Below, piece after piece: positions 1 to 9,248 of a stretch of 64,000 nt of DNA. Made by a program: the position numbers and the translations under genes. Position 1 is the first letter of the stretch, and the number at the start of each line of letters is the position of its first letter. The stretch is from Lachnospiraceae bacterium MD335 (GTDB lineage: Bacteria > Bacillota > Clostridia > Lachnospirales > Lachnospiraceae): NCBI GenBank assembly GCA_000403335.2, contig KE159617.1, forward strand, positions 609,757 to 673,756, in the 5' to 3' direction. The notes below the pieces were generated by a model. It did not search any database and was not told the DNA's origin. It saw only the letters and a list, made by a program, of their open reading frames with translations.

Positions 1-1438
1 AAGCGTCATCGTTTGGCGTAACAGCATCATCGCCGAAAATGTCCTTTGCGCCGAGCATCAACGTAAAGGTTTTCTCCGTGTAACCGTCCGCGCCCGCAAC
101 CATAGCAATCACATCAACCGTTTCGCCTGCGCGGTAGTAGGTCAGCAGCGTCTGTAAGTCATTCATTGTCTTGACTGTCTGACCGTCAAACTTGATAATG
201 ATATTGCTCTTAGAAAGTCCGGCATTTGCTGCAGGCGAGTTGTCGTAAATTTTATTGATAAAGACGCCAAGCGGCAGGTCATACGCCTCGGATACCTCTG
301 ACGGTACGTCGATTCCGCTGATGCCAAGATAACCCTGTGCCGATTCGGAAACCACATCGCGGCTTTCCTTGAGCATCAGCTCCTCGATAATCGACTGCAC
401 GTCCGAAATCGGGATTGCATAGCCCATACCCTCGACAGAGCTTGACGAAACCTTGACGGAGTTGATGCCAATCAGCTCGCCGTTCATATTTAAAAGCGCA
501 CCGCCGGAGTTGCCGGGATTGATTGCGGCGTCGGTTTGAATGAGCTTGTTGGTAATCGTGCCGCCGTTGTCGTCGGAAACCGTTACTTCACGGTTTAAGG
601 CACTGATAATACCGGTTGTCACGGACTGGCCGTAACCGAGTGCGTTACCGATTGCCACAACCTCCTGACCAAGCTCAAGGTCAGCGGAGTTTCCGATGGT
701 TGCGACTTTGATTTGGGAACGCATTTCATCAGTAATTTCGCTTAAGGGAACAGCGATTACCGCCAAGTCCTTGTCGGCGTCGTATCCTTTGATTTTTGCG
801 GTAACGATAGAAGGGTCGTCGCTGTCCTCGTCATAGCTGAACACAACGGTAAGCTCGGTGCCGCCGGATACAACGTGGTAGTTTGTGACAATTAAAAGCT
901 CTGTGTCGTTTTCGCCGATAATGATACCGGAACCGCTGCCTTCTGTATCCTTTAGGTACTTGCCGAAGAATGTTTGGACTTCCGTAACACCCTTATTGGT
1001 TATGGAAACGACGCTTGGCAGACAGTTTTTTGCGATTTCCGCAATATTTGCGTCAATCTGGTTTCCTGCGTATGCTGCATTGGAGGTCGTAAGTCCGTTT
1101 GTCGTCGTGGAAAGAGACGAGGAGTTTTGCGTCCCCGAAGCGCCGCTGTCCGTCTGTGATTGTGCCTGCTCAAGCGCAGCTCTTGCCTGATTTAATTCCT
1201 TGACGCTTAGGTAGGCTGGAACGCTGAATACCGCGCCTGCCGTCACGCCAAAGACAAGTCCCAGGCATACGACGGAAACTGCCTTTTTTCCGAAACCGCT
1301 TTTTTTCTTTTTTTTGCCAGCATTGGCATCCGCGGGCTGACTGTAGCTGGCGCCGGCGTTGTAGTAGTATTCCTGGTACCCGCCGTTTTGGGAAGTGCTG
1401 TTTGACTGCTGTGGAAAGTTTTCATTGTTATCGTACAT
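1..1438 (-). CDS. HtrA/DegP-like trypsin-type serine protease with PDZ domain (partial, C-terminus beyond window)
   Basis: This is a membrane-anchored HtrA-family protease, expected to degrade or sense misfolded proteins outside the membrane. The ATG at 1438 follows a GGAG ribosome binding site. The N-terminus is Gln/Asn/Tyr-rich and cytoplasmic, followed by a KKKKK patch and one membrane segment at about residues 48-75. A Ser/Thr-rich linker leads to the protease domain. The triad is visible: His188 (NYHVV), Asp224 (DKDLAV) and Ser311 (NPGNSGGALL). A PDZ domain starts at about residue 365 (QGYLGISG). The reading frame is still open at base 1, so only the extreme C-terminus is missing. Divergent from the HAD gene. 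Confidence 0.93.
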   Translation of the reverse strand, partial: MYDNNENFPQQSNSTSQNGGYQEYYYNAGASYSQPADANAGKKKKKSGFGKKAVSVVCLGLVFGVTAGAVFSVPAYLSVKELNQARAALEQAQSQTDSGASGTQNSSSLSTTTNGLTTSNAAYAGNQIDANIAEIAKNCLPSVVSITNKGVTEVQTFFGKYLKDTEGSGSGIIIGENDTELLIVTNYHVVSGGTELTVVFSYDEDSDDPSIVTAKIKGYDADKDLAVIAVPLSEITDEMRSQIKVATIGNSADLELGQEVVAIGNALGYGQSVTTGIISALNREVTVSDDNGGTITNKLIQTDAAINPGNSGGALLNMNGELIGINSVKVSSSSVEGMGYAIPISDVQSIIEELMLKESRDVVSESAQGYLGISGIDVPSEVSEAYDLPLGVFINKIYDNSPAANAGLSKSNIIIKFDGQTVKTMNDLQTLLTYYRAGETVDVIAMVAGADGYTEKTFTLMLGAKDIFGDDAVTPNDDA

Positions 1439-1658
1439 AATTATTCGCTCCTTTTTGTTTTCCTATTATTAATTTTAAAAATTTTGTTTTCCTGCTGATA
1501 TTCATAATATAAACCCAATTTGTGTTTTAAATGTTATCTAATTGTGATGAATTTGTGAACTTCATAAAGGAACCGTAAAAAGAAAAATGATAGAATTGTT
1601 TTTAACGATATGATATGATGATTCATAGGGTGAATATATTATAATAGGAGATAAAGCA
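1439..1658. promoter_or_regulatory. Divergent promoter region between htrA-like and HAD genes
   Basis: This AT-rich spacer of 220 bases separates two divergent genes and must hold both promoters. The ribosome binding site of the protease (GGAG, minus strand) is at about 1450, and that of the HAD gene (GGAG) is at about 1647. I see no convincing operator or terminator. Confidence 0.5.
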
Positions 1659-2363
1659 ATGATTAAAGTGATATTGTGGGACATTGACGGAACACTTTTG
1701 GACTTCGGACAGGCAGAGAATTATGCCATGAAAAAATGCTTTTCCGTTTTAGAAATGGGAGAATGCACGGACGCGATGGTTGAGCGATACGCTGCGATTA
1801 ACACAAAATACTGGGAGCGCCTTGAGCGCAACGAGATTACGAAACAGGAAGTGTTAATCGGAAGGTTCCGTGAATTCTTTGAGAACGAGGGACTTCCTTT
1901 GGAGAAAGCGCAGCTGTTTAACGAAGAATATCAGATTCGACTGGGCGATAAAGTTTTTTTTAACGATAATGTAAAGACGCTTGTAGAGGAATTGAAGGAA
2001 CAGGGATTTGTGCAGCTTGCCGTGACAAACGGGACGCTTGCGGCGCAGAGAAGGAAGCTGGCCGCGTCCGGATTTGATACATTGCTTGACGGTGCGGTGA
2101 TTTCGGATGAAATCGGTGTGCAGAAACCGAATATCGGATTTTTCGAATGTACTTTCGGTATTCTTGCAAAAATCGGAACATATCAGAAAGATGAGATTGT
2201 CATTGTCGGCGACTCGCTCACAAGCGACATGCAGGGCGGCAATAATGCGGGGATTGTGTGCTGTTGGTATAATCCCCAAGAGGAGCGTAACACAAAAGGA
2301 CTGCATATTGATTATGAAATAAAAAATTTGATGGATTTGAATAAAATATTATTTACGAATTAA
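1659..2363 (+). CDS. HAD-superfamily hydrolase, YjjG/YfnB-type nucleotidase
   Basis: This cytoplasmic phosphatase of 234 residues belongs to the HAD family. The four HAD motifs are visible: motif I WDIDGT with the nucleophile Asp8 and Asp10, motif II VTNGT, the motif III lysine in VQKPNIGFF, and motif IV GDSLTSDMQGG. Spacing and sequence resemble the YjjG/YfnB group, which dephosphorylates nucleotides, often non-canonical pyrimidines. Substrate assignment is by family only. A GGAG ribosome binding site precedes the ATG. It lies just upstream of the galactan genes but has its own spacer of 52 bases, so co-transcription is uncertain. Confidence 0.85.
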   Translation: MIKVILWDIDGTLLDFGQAENYAMKKCFSVLEMGECTDAMVERYAAINTKYWERLERNEITKQEVLIGRFREFFENEGLPLEKAQLFNEEYQIRLGDKVFFNDNVKTLVEELKEQGFVQLAVTNGTLAAQRRKLAASGFDTLLDGAVISDEIGVQKPNIGFFECTFGILAKIGTYQKDEIVIVGDSLTSDMQGGNNAGIVCCWYNPQEERNTKGLHIDYEIKNLMDLNKILFTN

Positions 2364-2415
2364 TCTGTAATTGTTAAAATAAAAACAAGAATAAAACCAA
2401 GGAACGGAGGGTATC

Positions 2416-3543
2416 ATGTTGGATTATTTGGATTATATCAAGGGAATGGACATCTCGTCACTCGACGAAATCGAACGGCTTGGCGCAAAATTTTATGATG
2501 ACGGTAAGGAGGGGGATTTAATTGAAATCCTCAAACGTTATGGTGTAAATTACATACGCCTGCGCCTTTGGAACGATCCCAAATCGCCGGAGGGCGAGCC
2601 TTACGGCGCAGGAAACAACGACTATGCCGCGACGCTTCGCATGGCAAAGCGCGTGAAGGCAGCAGGACTTGGATTTTTGCTTGATTTTCATTACAGCGAC
2701 TGTTGGACCGACCCGGGCAAACAGCGCAAGCCCAAGGCGTGGGAGGGGTACAGTGCCGCGCAGTTAGAACAGGCGGTTTACGACTTTACAAAACAAACGC
2801 TGACTGATTTTGTCCGGGACGGCGCAGCGCCCGATATGGTTCAGGTCGGAAATGAGCTGACAAACGGTCTGCTTTGGCCGGAAGGACAAGTACCGCATTA
2901 TGACAATATTGCGCGTTTTGTGAGCGCAGGCGTCAGGGCGGTGAGAGAAACGTGTCCGGCGGCAAAGATTATGATTCATTTGGACAATGGCGGAAAGAAT
3001 GAGCTTTACCGCAACTGGTTTGACGAGTATATCCATAAAAATAAAGGTGAGGACTTTGATATTATCGGACTTTCATATTATCCGTTTTGGCATGGAACGC
3101 TTTCTGATCTCGCAAACAATATGAATGATATTGCGGTGCGTTACAAAAAAGAATTGATTGTTGCCGAAGTGTCAATGGGGCATACCGTGGAGGACTACAT
3201 TGATTATGAAAAACTTGCGCCCGATAAACGTAAAGGTATGGCAACGAAGCCTGAGCTTTGCGAAAAGGTGCCGTTTGCCATGACAAAGGAGGGACAGTCC
3301 GAATTTATGAAAGCCTTTTTGCAGACGTTGGAAAACGTACCTGAACACAAAGGCAGGGGCTTTTTCTATTGGGAGCCGGCGTGGCTTCCGGTACAAGGCA
3401 GCGGCTGGGCAACGGAACCGTCGCTTGTGTATATGAAAGAAAAAGGACCATGCGGAAACGAATGGGCAAATCAGGCGCTCTTTGATTATGACGGAAACGC
3501 GCTGCCCGCGCTTCGGACAATCAAGGAATATCAGCCAAAATAG
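2416..3543 (+). CDS. Glycoside hydrolase family 53, endo-beta-1,4-galactanase
   Basis: This is a GH53 (beta/alpha)8-barrel enzyme of 375 residues that hydrolyses beta-1,4-galactan, the side chain of arabinogalactan and pectin. The likely acid/base is Glu147 in VGNELTNG and the likely nucleophile is Glu251 in IVAEVSMG. The conserved RLRLWNDP and DFHYSDCWTDPGKQ blocks are present. There is no signal peptide, so the enzyme appears intracellular and would act on imported galacto-oligosaccharides. A GGAGG site precedes the ATG. galT follows after a gap of 16 bases, which fits an operon passing released galactose into the Leloir pathway. Confidence 0.92.
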   Translation: MLDYLDYIKGMDISSLDEIERLGAKFYDDGKEGDLIEILKRYGVNYIRLRLWNDPKSPEGEPYGAGNNDYAATLRMAKRVKAAGLGFLLDFHYSDCWTDPGKQRKPKAWEGYSAAQLEQAVYDFTKQTLTDFVRDGAAPDMVQVGNELTNGLLWPEGQVPHYDNIARFVSAGVRAVRETCPAAKIMIHLDNGGKNELYRNWFDEYIHKNKGEDFDIIGLSYYPFWHGTLSDLANNMNDIAVRYKKELIVAEVSMGHTVEDYIDYEKLAPDKRKGMATKPELCEKVPFAMTKEGQSEFMKAFLQTLENVPEHKGRGFFYWEPAWLPVQGSGWATEPSLVYMKEKGPCGNEWANQALFDYDGNALPALRTIKEYQPK

Positions 3544-3559
3544 AATGGAGGAAAATATC

Positions 3560-5077
3560 ATGATTACGAAAAATATTGCCGAACTGGTGCAATACGGTAT
3601 TGCAGCCGGACTTTTGGATGAAACGGACAGAATTTACACCATTAACAGCCTGTTGGAGCTGTTTGGCATTGAGGATTATGAGGAGCCGGAATGTCTTCCG
3701 GAAATCACGAATCCGGCAGATTTTAATTTGGAAGGATTGCTCAAGGAAATGCTCGATTATGCTTGGGAACATAACCTGATGACTGATGACAGCATTGTGT
3801 ACCGGGATTTGTTTGACACAAAGATTATGGGAAGGCTTGTGCCGCGCCCGTCGGATGTGATTTATACGTTTGACCGGATTTATGAGGAGCAGGGCGCAAA
3901 GGCGGCGACGGACTGGTATTATGCGTTCAGCCAAAATACGGATTATATCAGACGCTACCGCATTGCCCGCGATATGAAATGGAAGGCGGCGACGGACTAT
4001 GGCGAGATGGACATTACAATCAATCTGTCAAAGCCGGAAAAGGACCCCAAAGCAATTGCAGCGGCGAAAAATGCAAAGCAGAGCGGATACCCCAAGTGTC
4101 AGCTTTGCATGGAAAATGAGGGATATGCAGGACGGGTAAACCATCCCGCAAGACAGAATCACAGGATTATTCCCGTAGTAATTCAGGGAAATCAGTGGGG
4201 ATTCCAATATTCTCCTTATGTATATTACAATGAGCACTGCATTGTATTTAACTCACGCCATATTCCGATGAAAATTAATCATGATACGTTTGTCAAGCTC
4301 TTTCATTTTGTGGAGCAGTTTCCACATTACTTTGTCGGATCGAACGCGGATTTGCCGATTGTCGGCGGTTCCATTTTAAGCCATGACCATTTTCAGGGGG
4401 GAAATTATGAGTTTGCAATGGCGAAGGCGCCCGTGGAGAAATCGTTTAGCGTAAAGGGATTTGAGGATGTTCAATCAGGAATTGTCCGGTGGCCGATGTC
4501 GGTGATACGTCTTTCCCACGCGGATTATAACCGTATCATTGAGCTGGCTGATCTTATTTTAACAAAGTGGAGAGGTTATACGGATGAAGCGGCGTTTATT
4601 TTTGCCGAGACGGACGGAGAACCGCACAATACGATTACGCCGATTGCAAGAAAACGCGGGCAGAATTATGAGCTGGATTTGGTTCTGCGCAACAATATCA
4701 CAACCGAGGAGCATCCGCTTGGCGTTTATCACCCGCATGCCGAGCTGCATCATATTAAAAAGGAAAACATTGGTCTGATTGAGGTTATGGGTCTTGCAGT
4801 ATTGCCGTCGCGGCTAAAGTCGGAGCTGGAGCTTCTTGCGGATGCGATTATGGAAAAAGCGGATATTCGCGCTGACGAGGCGCTGGAAAAACATGCGGAC
4901 TGGGTGGATACAATTTTGCCAAAGTATGAGAATGTGACGAAAGAAAATATCATGGAAATTTTGCAAAAAGAGGTCGGAATTGTCTTTGGCAAGGTATTGG
5001 AACATGCGGGGGTATACAAGCGGGACGAGAATGGGCAGGCAGCATTTATGCGCTTTATTGACAGCATACAGCCATAG
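3560..5077 (+). CDS. galT: UDP-glucose--hexose-1-phosphate uridylyltransferase (class II GalT)
   Basis: GalT transfers UMP from UDP-glucose to galactose-1-phosphate in the Leloir pathway. At 505 residues it is of the Firmicute class II type, longer than the E. coli enzyme. The active-site histidines are in SILSHDHFQGGNYEF. The CQLCMENEGYAGR block may bind metal. The start at 3560 is chosen because TGGAGG sits 8 bases upstream; an upstream in-frame ATG at 3545 has no such site, and a still longer frame would overlap the galactanase gene. It probably shares an operon with the galactanase and is followed by an AraC regulator, so the three form a small galactan-utilisation locus. galK and galE are not in the window. 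Confidence 0.94.
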   Translation: MITKNIAELVQYGIAAGLLDETDRIYTINSLLELFGIEDYEEPECLPEITNPADFNLEGLLKEMLDYAWEHNLMTDDSIVYRDLFDTKIMGRLVPRPSDVIYTFDRIYEEQGAKAATDWYYAFSQNTDYIRRYRIARDMKWKAATDYGEMDITINLSKPEKDPKAIAAAKNAKQSGYPKCQLCMENEGYAGRVNHPARQNHRIIPVVIQGNQWGFQYSPYVYYNEHCIVFNSRHIPMKINHDTFVKLFHFVEQFPHYFVGSNADLPIVGGSILSHDHFQGGNYEFAMAKAPVEKSFSVKGFEDVQSGIVRWPMSVIRLSHADYNRIIELADLILTKWRGYTDEAAFIFAETDGEPHNTITPIARKRGQNYELDLVLRNNITTEEHPLGVYHPHAELHHIKKENIGLIEVMGLAVLPSRLKSELELLADAIMEKADIRADEALEKHADWVDTILPKYENVTKENIMEILQKEVGIVFGKVLEHAGVYKRDENGQAAFMRFIDSIQP

Positions 5078-5124
5078 AAGCGGGAATTGTATGTGAGAGA
5101 AAGAAACACGCAGGGAGGATTGAT

Positions 5125-6051
5125 ATGTCCAAGAAAAAGAAGGAATCTGCGGAATTTCGATTTTATGAGCTTTCGAATGATAAGCCTGCGCTTGTGTTAA
5201 TTGGCGATAAATGGAAACAGATATATGGTGAAAATATTAACAATATGCACTTCCATAATCTTTTTGAAATTGGGTACTGTCATTACGGCGCCGGCGATTT
5301 GGTGATAGAGGAGGAACATTATCGTTTTGCGAAGCAGATGGTATCGTGTATTCCGGCAAATTTTCTGCATGTTACAAGAAGTGATACGGAGGTTATTGCT
5401 TATTGGGAGTGGATTTACATAAATCCCGCGGAAATTCTGAAAGACTGCGGCAAGACGCCGCAGGAAATACGTGCTGTTTTGGAAGCGGTAAATGACAGGG
5501 CATTTTTTGTGCATGCGCAGGAAAATCCGGTGCTTGCGGCGCTGGTGCGTGCGGTGTTTGATGAGATGCGGCACAAGGGCGAGCATCATTTGGAGTGTGT
5601 GCGGGGAATGGTTTATGCACTTGTGTTTGAGATTGCGCGTTTTAACAATAAAGAGGTAAACCGTACCTTGATTAGAAACGGAAGCCTGCAGCTGGAGCGG
5701 GCGATTGAGTATGTGGATGCCAATTATCCCAACGCATTCCGCATTGCGGATCTTGCGGAGGTCTGCCACATGAGCGAAACACATTTCCGGCGCATTTTTC
5801 AGGAAAAGATGAATATGACGCCGGTGGAATATGTGAATTTTGTACGTATCCGAAAGGCATGTGAGCTGATTGACAAGACGGACATTAGCATGGAGGAGGT
5901 GGCGGGAAAGGTCGGATTTGTCACACCCTCGACGTTTAACCGTAATTTCCGGCGCATCGTGGGTACATCGCCCTATCAGTGGAAAAAACGTCCGGACAGC
6001 CATGAACGCAAGCTTGCAGAGTATAAGATTTCCGCATTAAAAGGTTGGTAA
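5125..6051 (+). CDS. AraC/XylS-family transcriptional regulator with cupin sensor domain
   Basis: This is a DNA-binding regulator of 308 residues. Residues 1-150 look like a cupin-type ligand domain (HFHNLFEIGYCHYGAGDLVI). The last 110 residues hold two helix-turn-helix motifs (FRIADLAEVCHMSETHFRRIF and EEVAGKVGFVTPSTFNRNF) typical of AraC proteins. A GGGAGG site precedes the ATG. Its position between galT and the uncharacterised 623-residue protein suggests it activates one or both in response to a sugar, but this is inferred from position. It runs in the same direction as both neighbours. Confidence 0.92.
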   Translation: MSKKKKESAEFRFYELSNDKPALVLIGDKWKQIYGENINNMHFHNLFEIGYCHYGAGDLVIEEEHYRFAKQMVSCIPANFLHVTRSDTEVIAYWEWIYINPAEILKDCGKTPQEIRAVLEAVNDRAFFVHAQENPVLAALVRAVFDEMRHKGEHHLECVRGMVYALVFEIARFNNKEVNRTLIRNGSLQLERAIEYVDANYPNAFRIADLAEVCHMSETHFRRIFQEKMNMTPVEYVNFVRIRKACELIDKTDISMEEVAGKVGFVTPSTFNRNFRRIVGTSPYQWKKRPDSHERKLAEYKISALKGW

Positions 6052-6177
6052 AACCGGTAATGGTTGAAATTGCACGAAAATTAACGGATATTGGCTACAA
6101 AAAACAGACAGAAATGCTATACTTCATCTATAAGCTATCGTGAATTGATGGCAAGAATGATAGAAGGAGGAAGAACA

Positions 6178-8049
6178 GTGGATCAATTTGTGGTTAATAT
6201 TATCCACCGCCCGGAAATGGTTCCAGAGTATGCGGAAAAGGTGACAGGGCATGGAAAGACAGAGGATATTGGAAGAAAAGCGCTTCTTACGGAGTCGCTC
6301 GATATTTTTAAGACACAGCAGGAATGCGCGCACAAAAACGGTTTAAAGACGACGATTCAGATGACATACGCAAGTCTGTTTAATGATGAGGCGGTTGCGA
6401 TTGCAAAGGAGCATCACGAAACTTACGGCGATGAGATTGCGCTCACGCTGTTGGGGCTTCCGTGTACGGAGTTCCGCGAGAAGTATAAGACAAAGGATTT
6501 TTGTATTTGGATGTTCTCGATGGAGGACAAAATGTCCATTGTTGACGATGTGTTCGGCAAGTTTTATGAGCGGTTCGGTTTTTATCCGGAGTCAACAGGT
6601 TCCTACTATATGGATGCGGACCTTACCAATTACATAAAGAGCAAGTATCCGATGGTAAAATGCGCCGTAGCGACTTGCTGGGAGGAGGGGCCAAAAGCAT
6701 ATCACACCTGCAATAATTCATGGTATACCTTTATGGACGGCGGTCCGTGGGCGCCGTGGATTCCCTCCAAGCAGAATACACACGCACCGGCGGCAAACGA
6801 GGCGGAGGATTCAGGCATTGTGGCAATTCCGCATTTGTCGAGGGATTTGATTGCGTGCTATGACGGAAACGGCTCGAACTTCGGAACACATCCGCAGAAC
6901 GTTTTGCGCGGCATGATTTATGACTCCAAGACATGGGAGTTTCCTTATATGTACAATCTGATTGACCAGTACAGGGATTTGGAGAAGTACAACAACGGAT
7001 ATGCCTACAATATGATGTTTGTAGGACCCGGCTGGATGAACAAGATGGGACGTTGGGAGGCGCCGTATGAGCTTTTGTTGAAGTCCTATGAGGACGGCTG
7101 CGCGTATTACGGACAGCTCAAAAAGGAGGGAAAGCTCACAGACATGACAATGTCCGAGTTTGCGGATTACTACAGGGAAAAGAAGGGCGTGACAAAGGGC
7201 GTTTATACGGAGCCGGAATGTGCGCTTTGGAGAGATATTTTATACGGTTCAGACAAACAGCTTTTTTGGTACTGCGACCCGTTTATGAGAGCGTGCGTCA
7301 ATATGGATCAGGGCGGCGCGATTGTGGATTTGCGCCCGTATGCGGCAAAGCTTGAGTGGAAAACAGGTATCGGAACAAAGCATGTTTGGGATGCGTCTTA
7401 TCCGTTCCTGATTCAGGAAAAGTACAGGGCAGGATACTTTACGCATTATGCGGGTGAGGGTACGGTCAGAAGCGCGAAAGTCTGCTACAACGGCGAGGAA
7501 GTTGACCTTTGCTTATGCCGTACAAAGGCGCACTTCTCGGAGGAGCCGAACGCCGACGGACAAGGGAAAACGCGCATTCTGACGCTTGATCCGGTTGATA
7601 TTGAATTTTATGATTTGACGGTGAAGCTGCAGTCAAGGATTCTTTTTGAGGAAGGCAGTTCGGACATCAGGATTGAACGCAATATCTTAGAGATGTCGAA
7701 GCCTGACGCAGAGGTAGAGATAAACGAGTATATCGTATGCTGCTACGGCACGACGGAGTATTCGGAGGATATGAACGGCATTACGTTGTGCTGTGCGGGA
7801 GAGCAGGAGACAAAGACGATTACCTACGCATATAAGTGCAGGGAAGAAAGCCTTGCGGGCGCGAAGGAGGTATCGGCAGTAATTCCTCCGATTGAAACGA
7901 AGGTATCGCTTTCCGCGCAGGGAAAAGACTTCACGGGCTATGTGAAGGAAGGCTATGCATTCTCACCGATGCTTACATTAGGCTATACAACCACGCTCAA
8001 GAATAAGGAGGTATTTGCGACATGTCTCAAGGTAGAAAAGGCAAACTAA
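6178..8049 (+). CDS. Uncharacterised protein, possible polysaccharide-active enzyme
   Basis: I do not recognise this 623-residue cytoplasmic protein with certainty. The N-terminal 400 residues are rich in aromatic and acidic residues, with blocks such as FGFYPESTGSYYMDADL and FMDGGPWAPWIPSKQN that recall the GH57/GH38/deacetylase-like barrels seen in DUF3863-type proteins; this is a weak resemblance. The C-terminal 200 residues look like beta-rich domains. No signal peptide is present. The GTG at 6178 is chosen because AAGGAGG lies 7 bases upstream; the frame also stays open to a TTG at 6091. It follows the AraC regulator and galactan genes, and a zinc-ribbon gene overlaps its 3' end by 28 bases. 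Confidence 0.75.
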   Translation: MDQFVVNIIHRPEMVPEYAEKVTGHGKTEDIGRKALLTESLDIFKTQQECAHKNGLKTTIQMTYASLFNDEAVAIAKEHHETYGDEIALTLLGLPCTEFREKYKTKDFCIWMFSMEDKMSIVDDVFGKFYERFGFYPESTGSYYMDADLTNYIKSKYPMVKCAVATCWEEGPKAYHTCNNSWYTFMDGGPWAPWIPSKQNTHAPAANEAEDSGIVAIPHLSRDLIACYDGNGSNFGTHPQNVLRGMIYDSKTWEFPYMYNLIDQYRDLEKYNNGYAYNMMFVGPGWMNKMGRWEAPYELLLKSYEDGCAYYGQLKKEGKLTDMTMSEFADYYREKKGVTKGVYTEPECALWRDILYGSDKQLFWYCDPFMRACVNMDQGGAIVDLRPYAAKLEWKTGIGTKHVWDASYPFLIQEKYRAGYFTHYAGEGTVRSAKVCYNGEEVDLCLCRTKAHFSEEPNADGQGKTRILTLDPVDIEFYDLTVKLQSRILFEEGSSDIRIERNILEMSKPDAEVEINEYIVCCYGTTEYSEDMNGITLCCAGEQETKTITYAYKCREESLAGAKEVSAVIPPIETKVSLSAQGKDFTGYVKEGYAFSPMLTLGYTTTLKNKEVFATCLKVEKAN

Positions 8050-8240
8050 ATTATAGATGTCCTTCGTGCTTTATGAGGGATTTGGATATTGATATGTTTT
8101 ACGATAAGGAAAAGGATGAGTTCTACTGTATTCGCTGCCAGTACACCGGAAAAGAGGCGGACGTGCTTGAGAAGAATGAGATGGTGCGCTTCCGCTACCG
8201 TGCGATGGCGCAGCGGTTTACAAAGTTTGATTTTGACTGA
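8022..8240 (+). CDS. Small zinc-ribbon protein of unknown function
   Basis: This protein of 72 residues has two CxxC pairs, Cys13/Cys16 (CPSC) and Cys36/Cys39 (CIRC), which should bind one zinc ion. The rest is basic and aromatic, ending in FTKFDFD. The gene starts inside the end of the previous gene, in a different frame, and an AAGGAGG site about 10 bases before the ATG lies within that gene. The overlap of 28 bases implies translational coupling and a stoichiometric or functional link to the 623-residue protein. Function is unknown; nucleic-acid or protein binding is possible. Confidence 0.7.
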   Translation: MSQGRKGKLNYRCPSCFMRDLDIDMFYDKEKDEFYCIRCQYTGKEADVLEKNEMVRFRYRAMAQRFTKFDFD

Positions 8241-8294
8241 CATATGACGGTGGATTGACAGAGTGTTTTGAAACGGATACGGTTATTTATGGTG

Positions 8295-8363
8295 AAATAT
8301 GCTCTAAATGATTCCCGAAACATGGTTTTATTATAGTTTTGGAATCATATTTAGGGCATATTT
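8295..8363. repeat. Imperfect inverted repeat upstream of the PD-(D/E)XK gene
   Basis: The arms 8295-8315 and 8341-8363 pair nearly completely, with AAATATGC..ATTCC on the left and GGAATCAT..ATATTT on the right, around an AT-rich loop of 25 bases. It could be a terminator for the upstream genes, a promoter-proximal operator or the border of a small mobile element carrying the nuclease gene. Confidence 0.55.
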
Positions 8364-8438
8364 TATTGTTGCCATCCAGCTTGTAAAATCAAATTGTTTA
8401 TGGTAGTATGGAGGTACGAAAACGAAGGGGAAAATCAG

Positions 8439-9248
8439 ATGGGGAGATTGGGAGGAACGGAGCAGACAGAGCGGGAGCATCAGAAGGATTTGCAGAGGAT
8501 AAGAGGGTTTCGTCTGCTTGACGACGATTTCTTAACGAAGTGCTTTGGAGGAGATACGGCAAGTACAGAACTGGTATTGCAAATTGTACTTGCGAAGCCA
8601 GACTTAAAGGTGTTGGATGTCCAAACGCAGGTATTCGTAGAAAATCTGCTAAACCGTTCCGTTCGATTGGACATTTTGGCAACAGACAGTACAGGGGCGA
8701 AACTAAATGTGGAAGTGCAGCGGTCAGATAAGGGAGCCGGAAGAAAGAGAGCAAGATATAATAGCAGCATGATGGATGCACACCTTTTGAAAAAAGGAGA
8801 GGATTTTGACCGGCTGCCGGAAACATGGGTAATCTTTATTACGGAACATGACGTGATGGGAAAAGGATTGCCTTTATATCAGATTGAGCGTTGTTTTTTG
8901 GGAACAAATGAAAAGTTTGAAGATGGTTCGCACATATTGTATGTAAACGGTGCTTACCGTGGAGATACTCCAATTGGGAAACTTATGCATGATTTTTCAT
9001 GTACGAATGCGGCAGACATGTATTATGAAACACTGGCGGACAGAGTAAGATTTTTCAAAGAAAGTAAGGAGGGCATTTTAATCATGTGCAAAGCGATGGA
9101 AGATATGAGAAATCAGACATTAAAAGAAGGAATGAAGGAAGTTGCGCTCCGTATGCTGGCGGCTGGAAAATATGCTTTAGAAGAAATCGTTAATATTTCA
9201 GGACTTTCGCTTGAAGAGGTCAAGCAGTTGAAAGGAGACCACATATGA
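8439..9248 (+). CDS. PD-(D/E)XK nuclease family protein (Rpn/transposase-like)
   Basis: This protein of 269 residues matches the Rpn/PDDEXK_2 family, often annotated as a recombination-promoting nuclease or transposase. The core has FGGDTASTELV, then the nuclease signature RLDILATDSTGAKLNVEVQR (D...E-V-Q in place of D...E-x-K). The conserved LPETWVIFIT and HDFSCTNAADMYY blocks follow. The C-terminus has the typical MLAAGKYALEEIVNISGLSLEE helix-turn-helix tail. The ATG at 8439 follows GAAGGGG; the frame is also open upstream to 8394. argC begins inside its stop codon (ATGA overlap). Such genes are usually multi-copy and mobile in clostridial genomes. Confidence 0.85.
   Translation: MGRLGGTEQTEREHQKDLQRIRGFRLLDDDFLTKCFGGDTASTELVLQIVLAKPDLKVLDVQTQVFVENLLNRSVRLDILATDSTGAKLNVEVQRSDKGAGRKRARYNSSMMDAHLLKKGEDFDRLPETWVIFITEHDVMGKGLPLYQIERCFLGTNEKFEDGSHILYVNGAYRGDTPIGKLMHDFSCTNAADMYYETLADRVRFFKESKEGILIMCKAMEDMRNQTLKEGMKEVALRMLAAGKYALEEIVNISGLSLEEVKQLKGDHI

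Noticed and set aside
3482-3559. Upstream extension of galT
   Set aside because: It would overlap the galactanase gene, has no ribosome binding site and is not GalT-like.
5197-6003. Minus-strand open frame of 268 codons opposite the AraC gene
   Set aside because: Composition is that of an antisense frame; the plus strand has clear AraC motifs.
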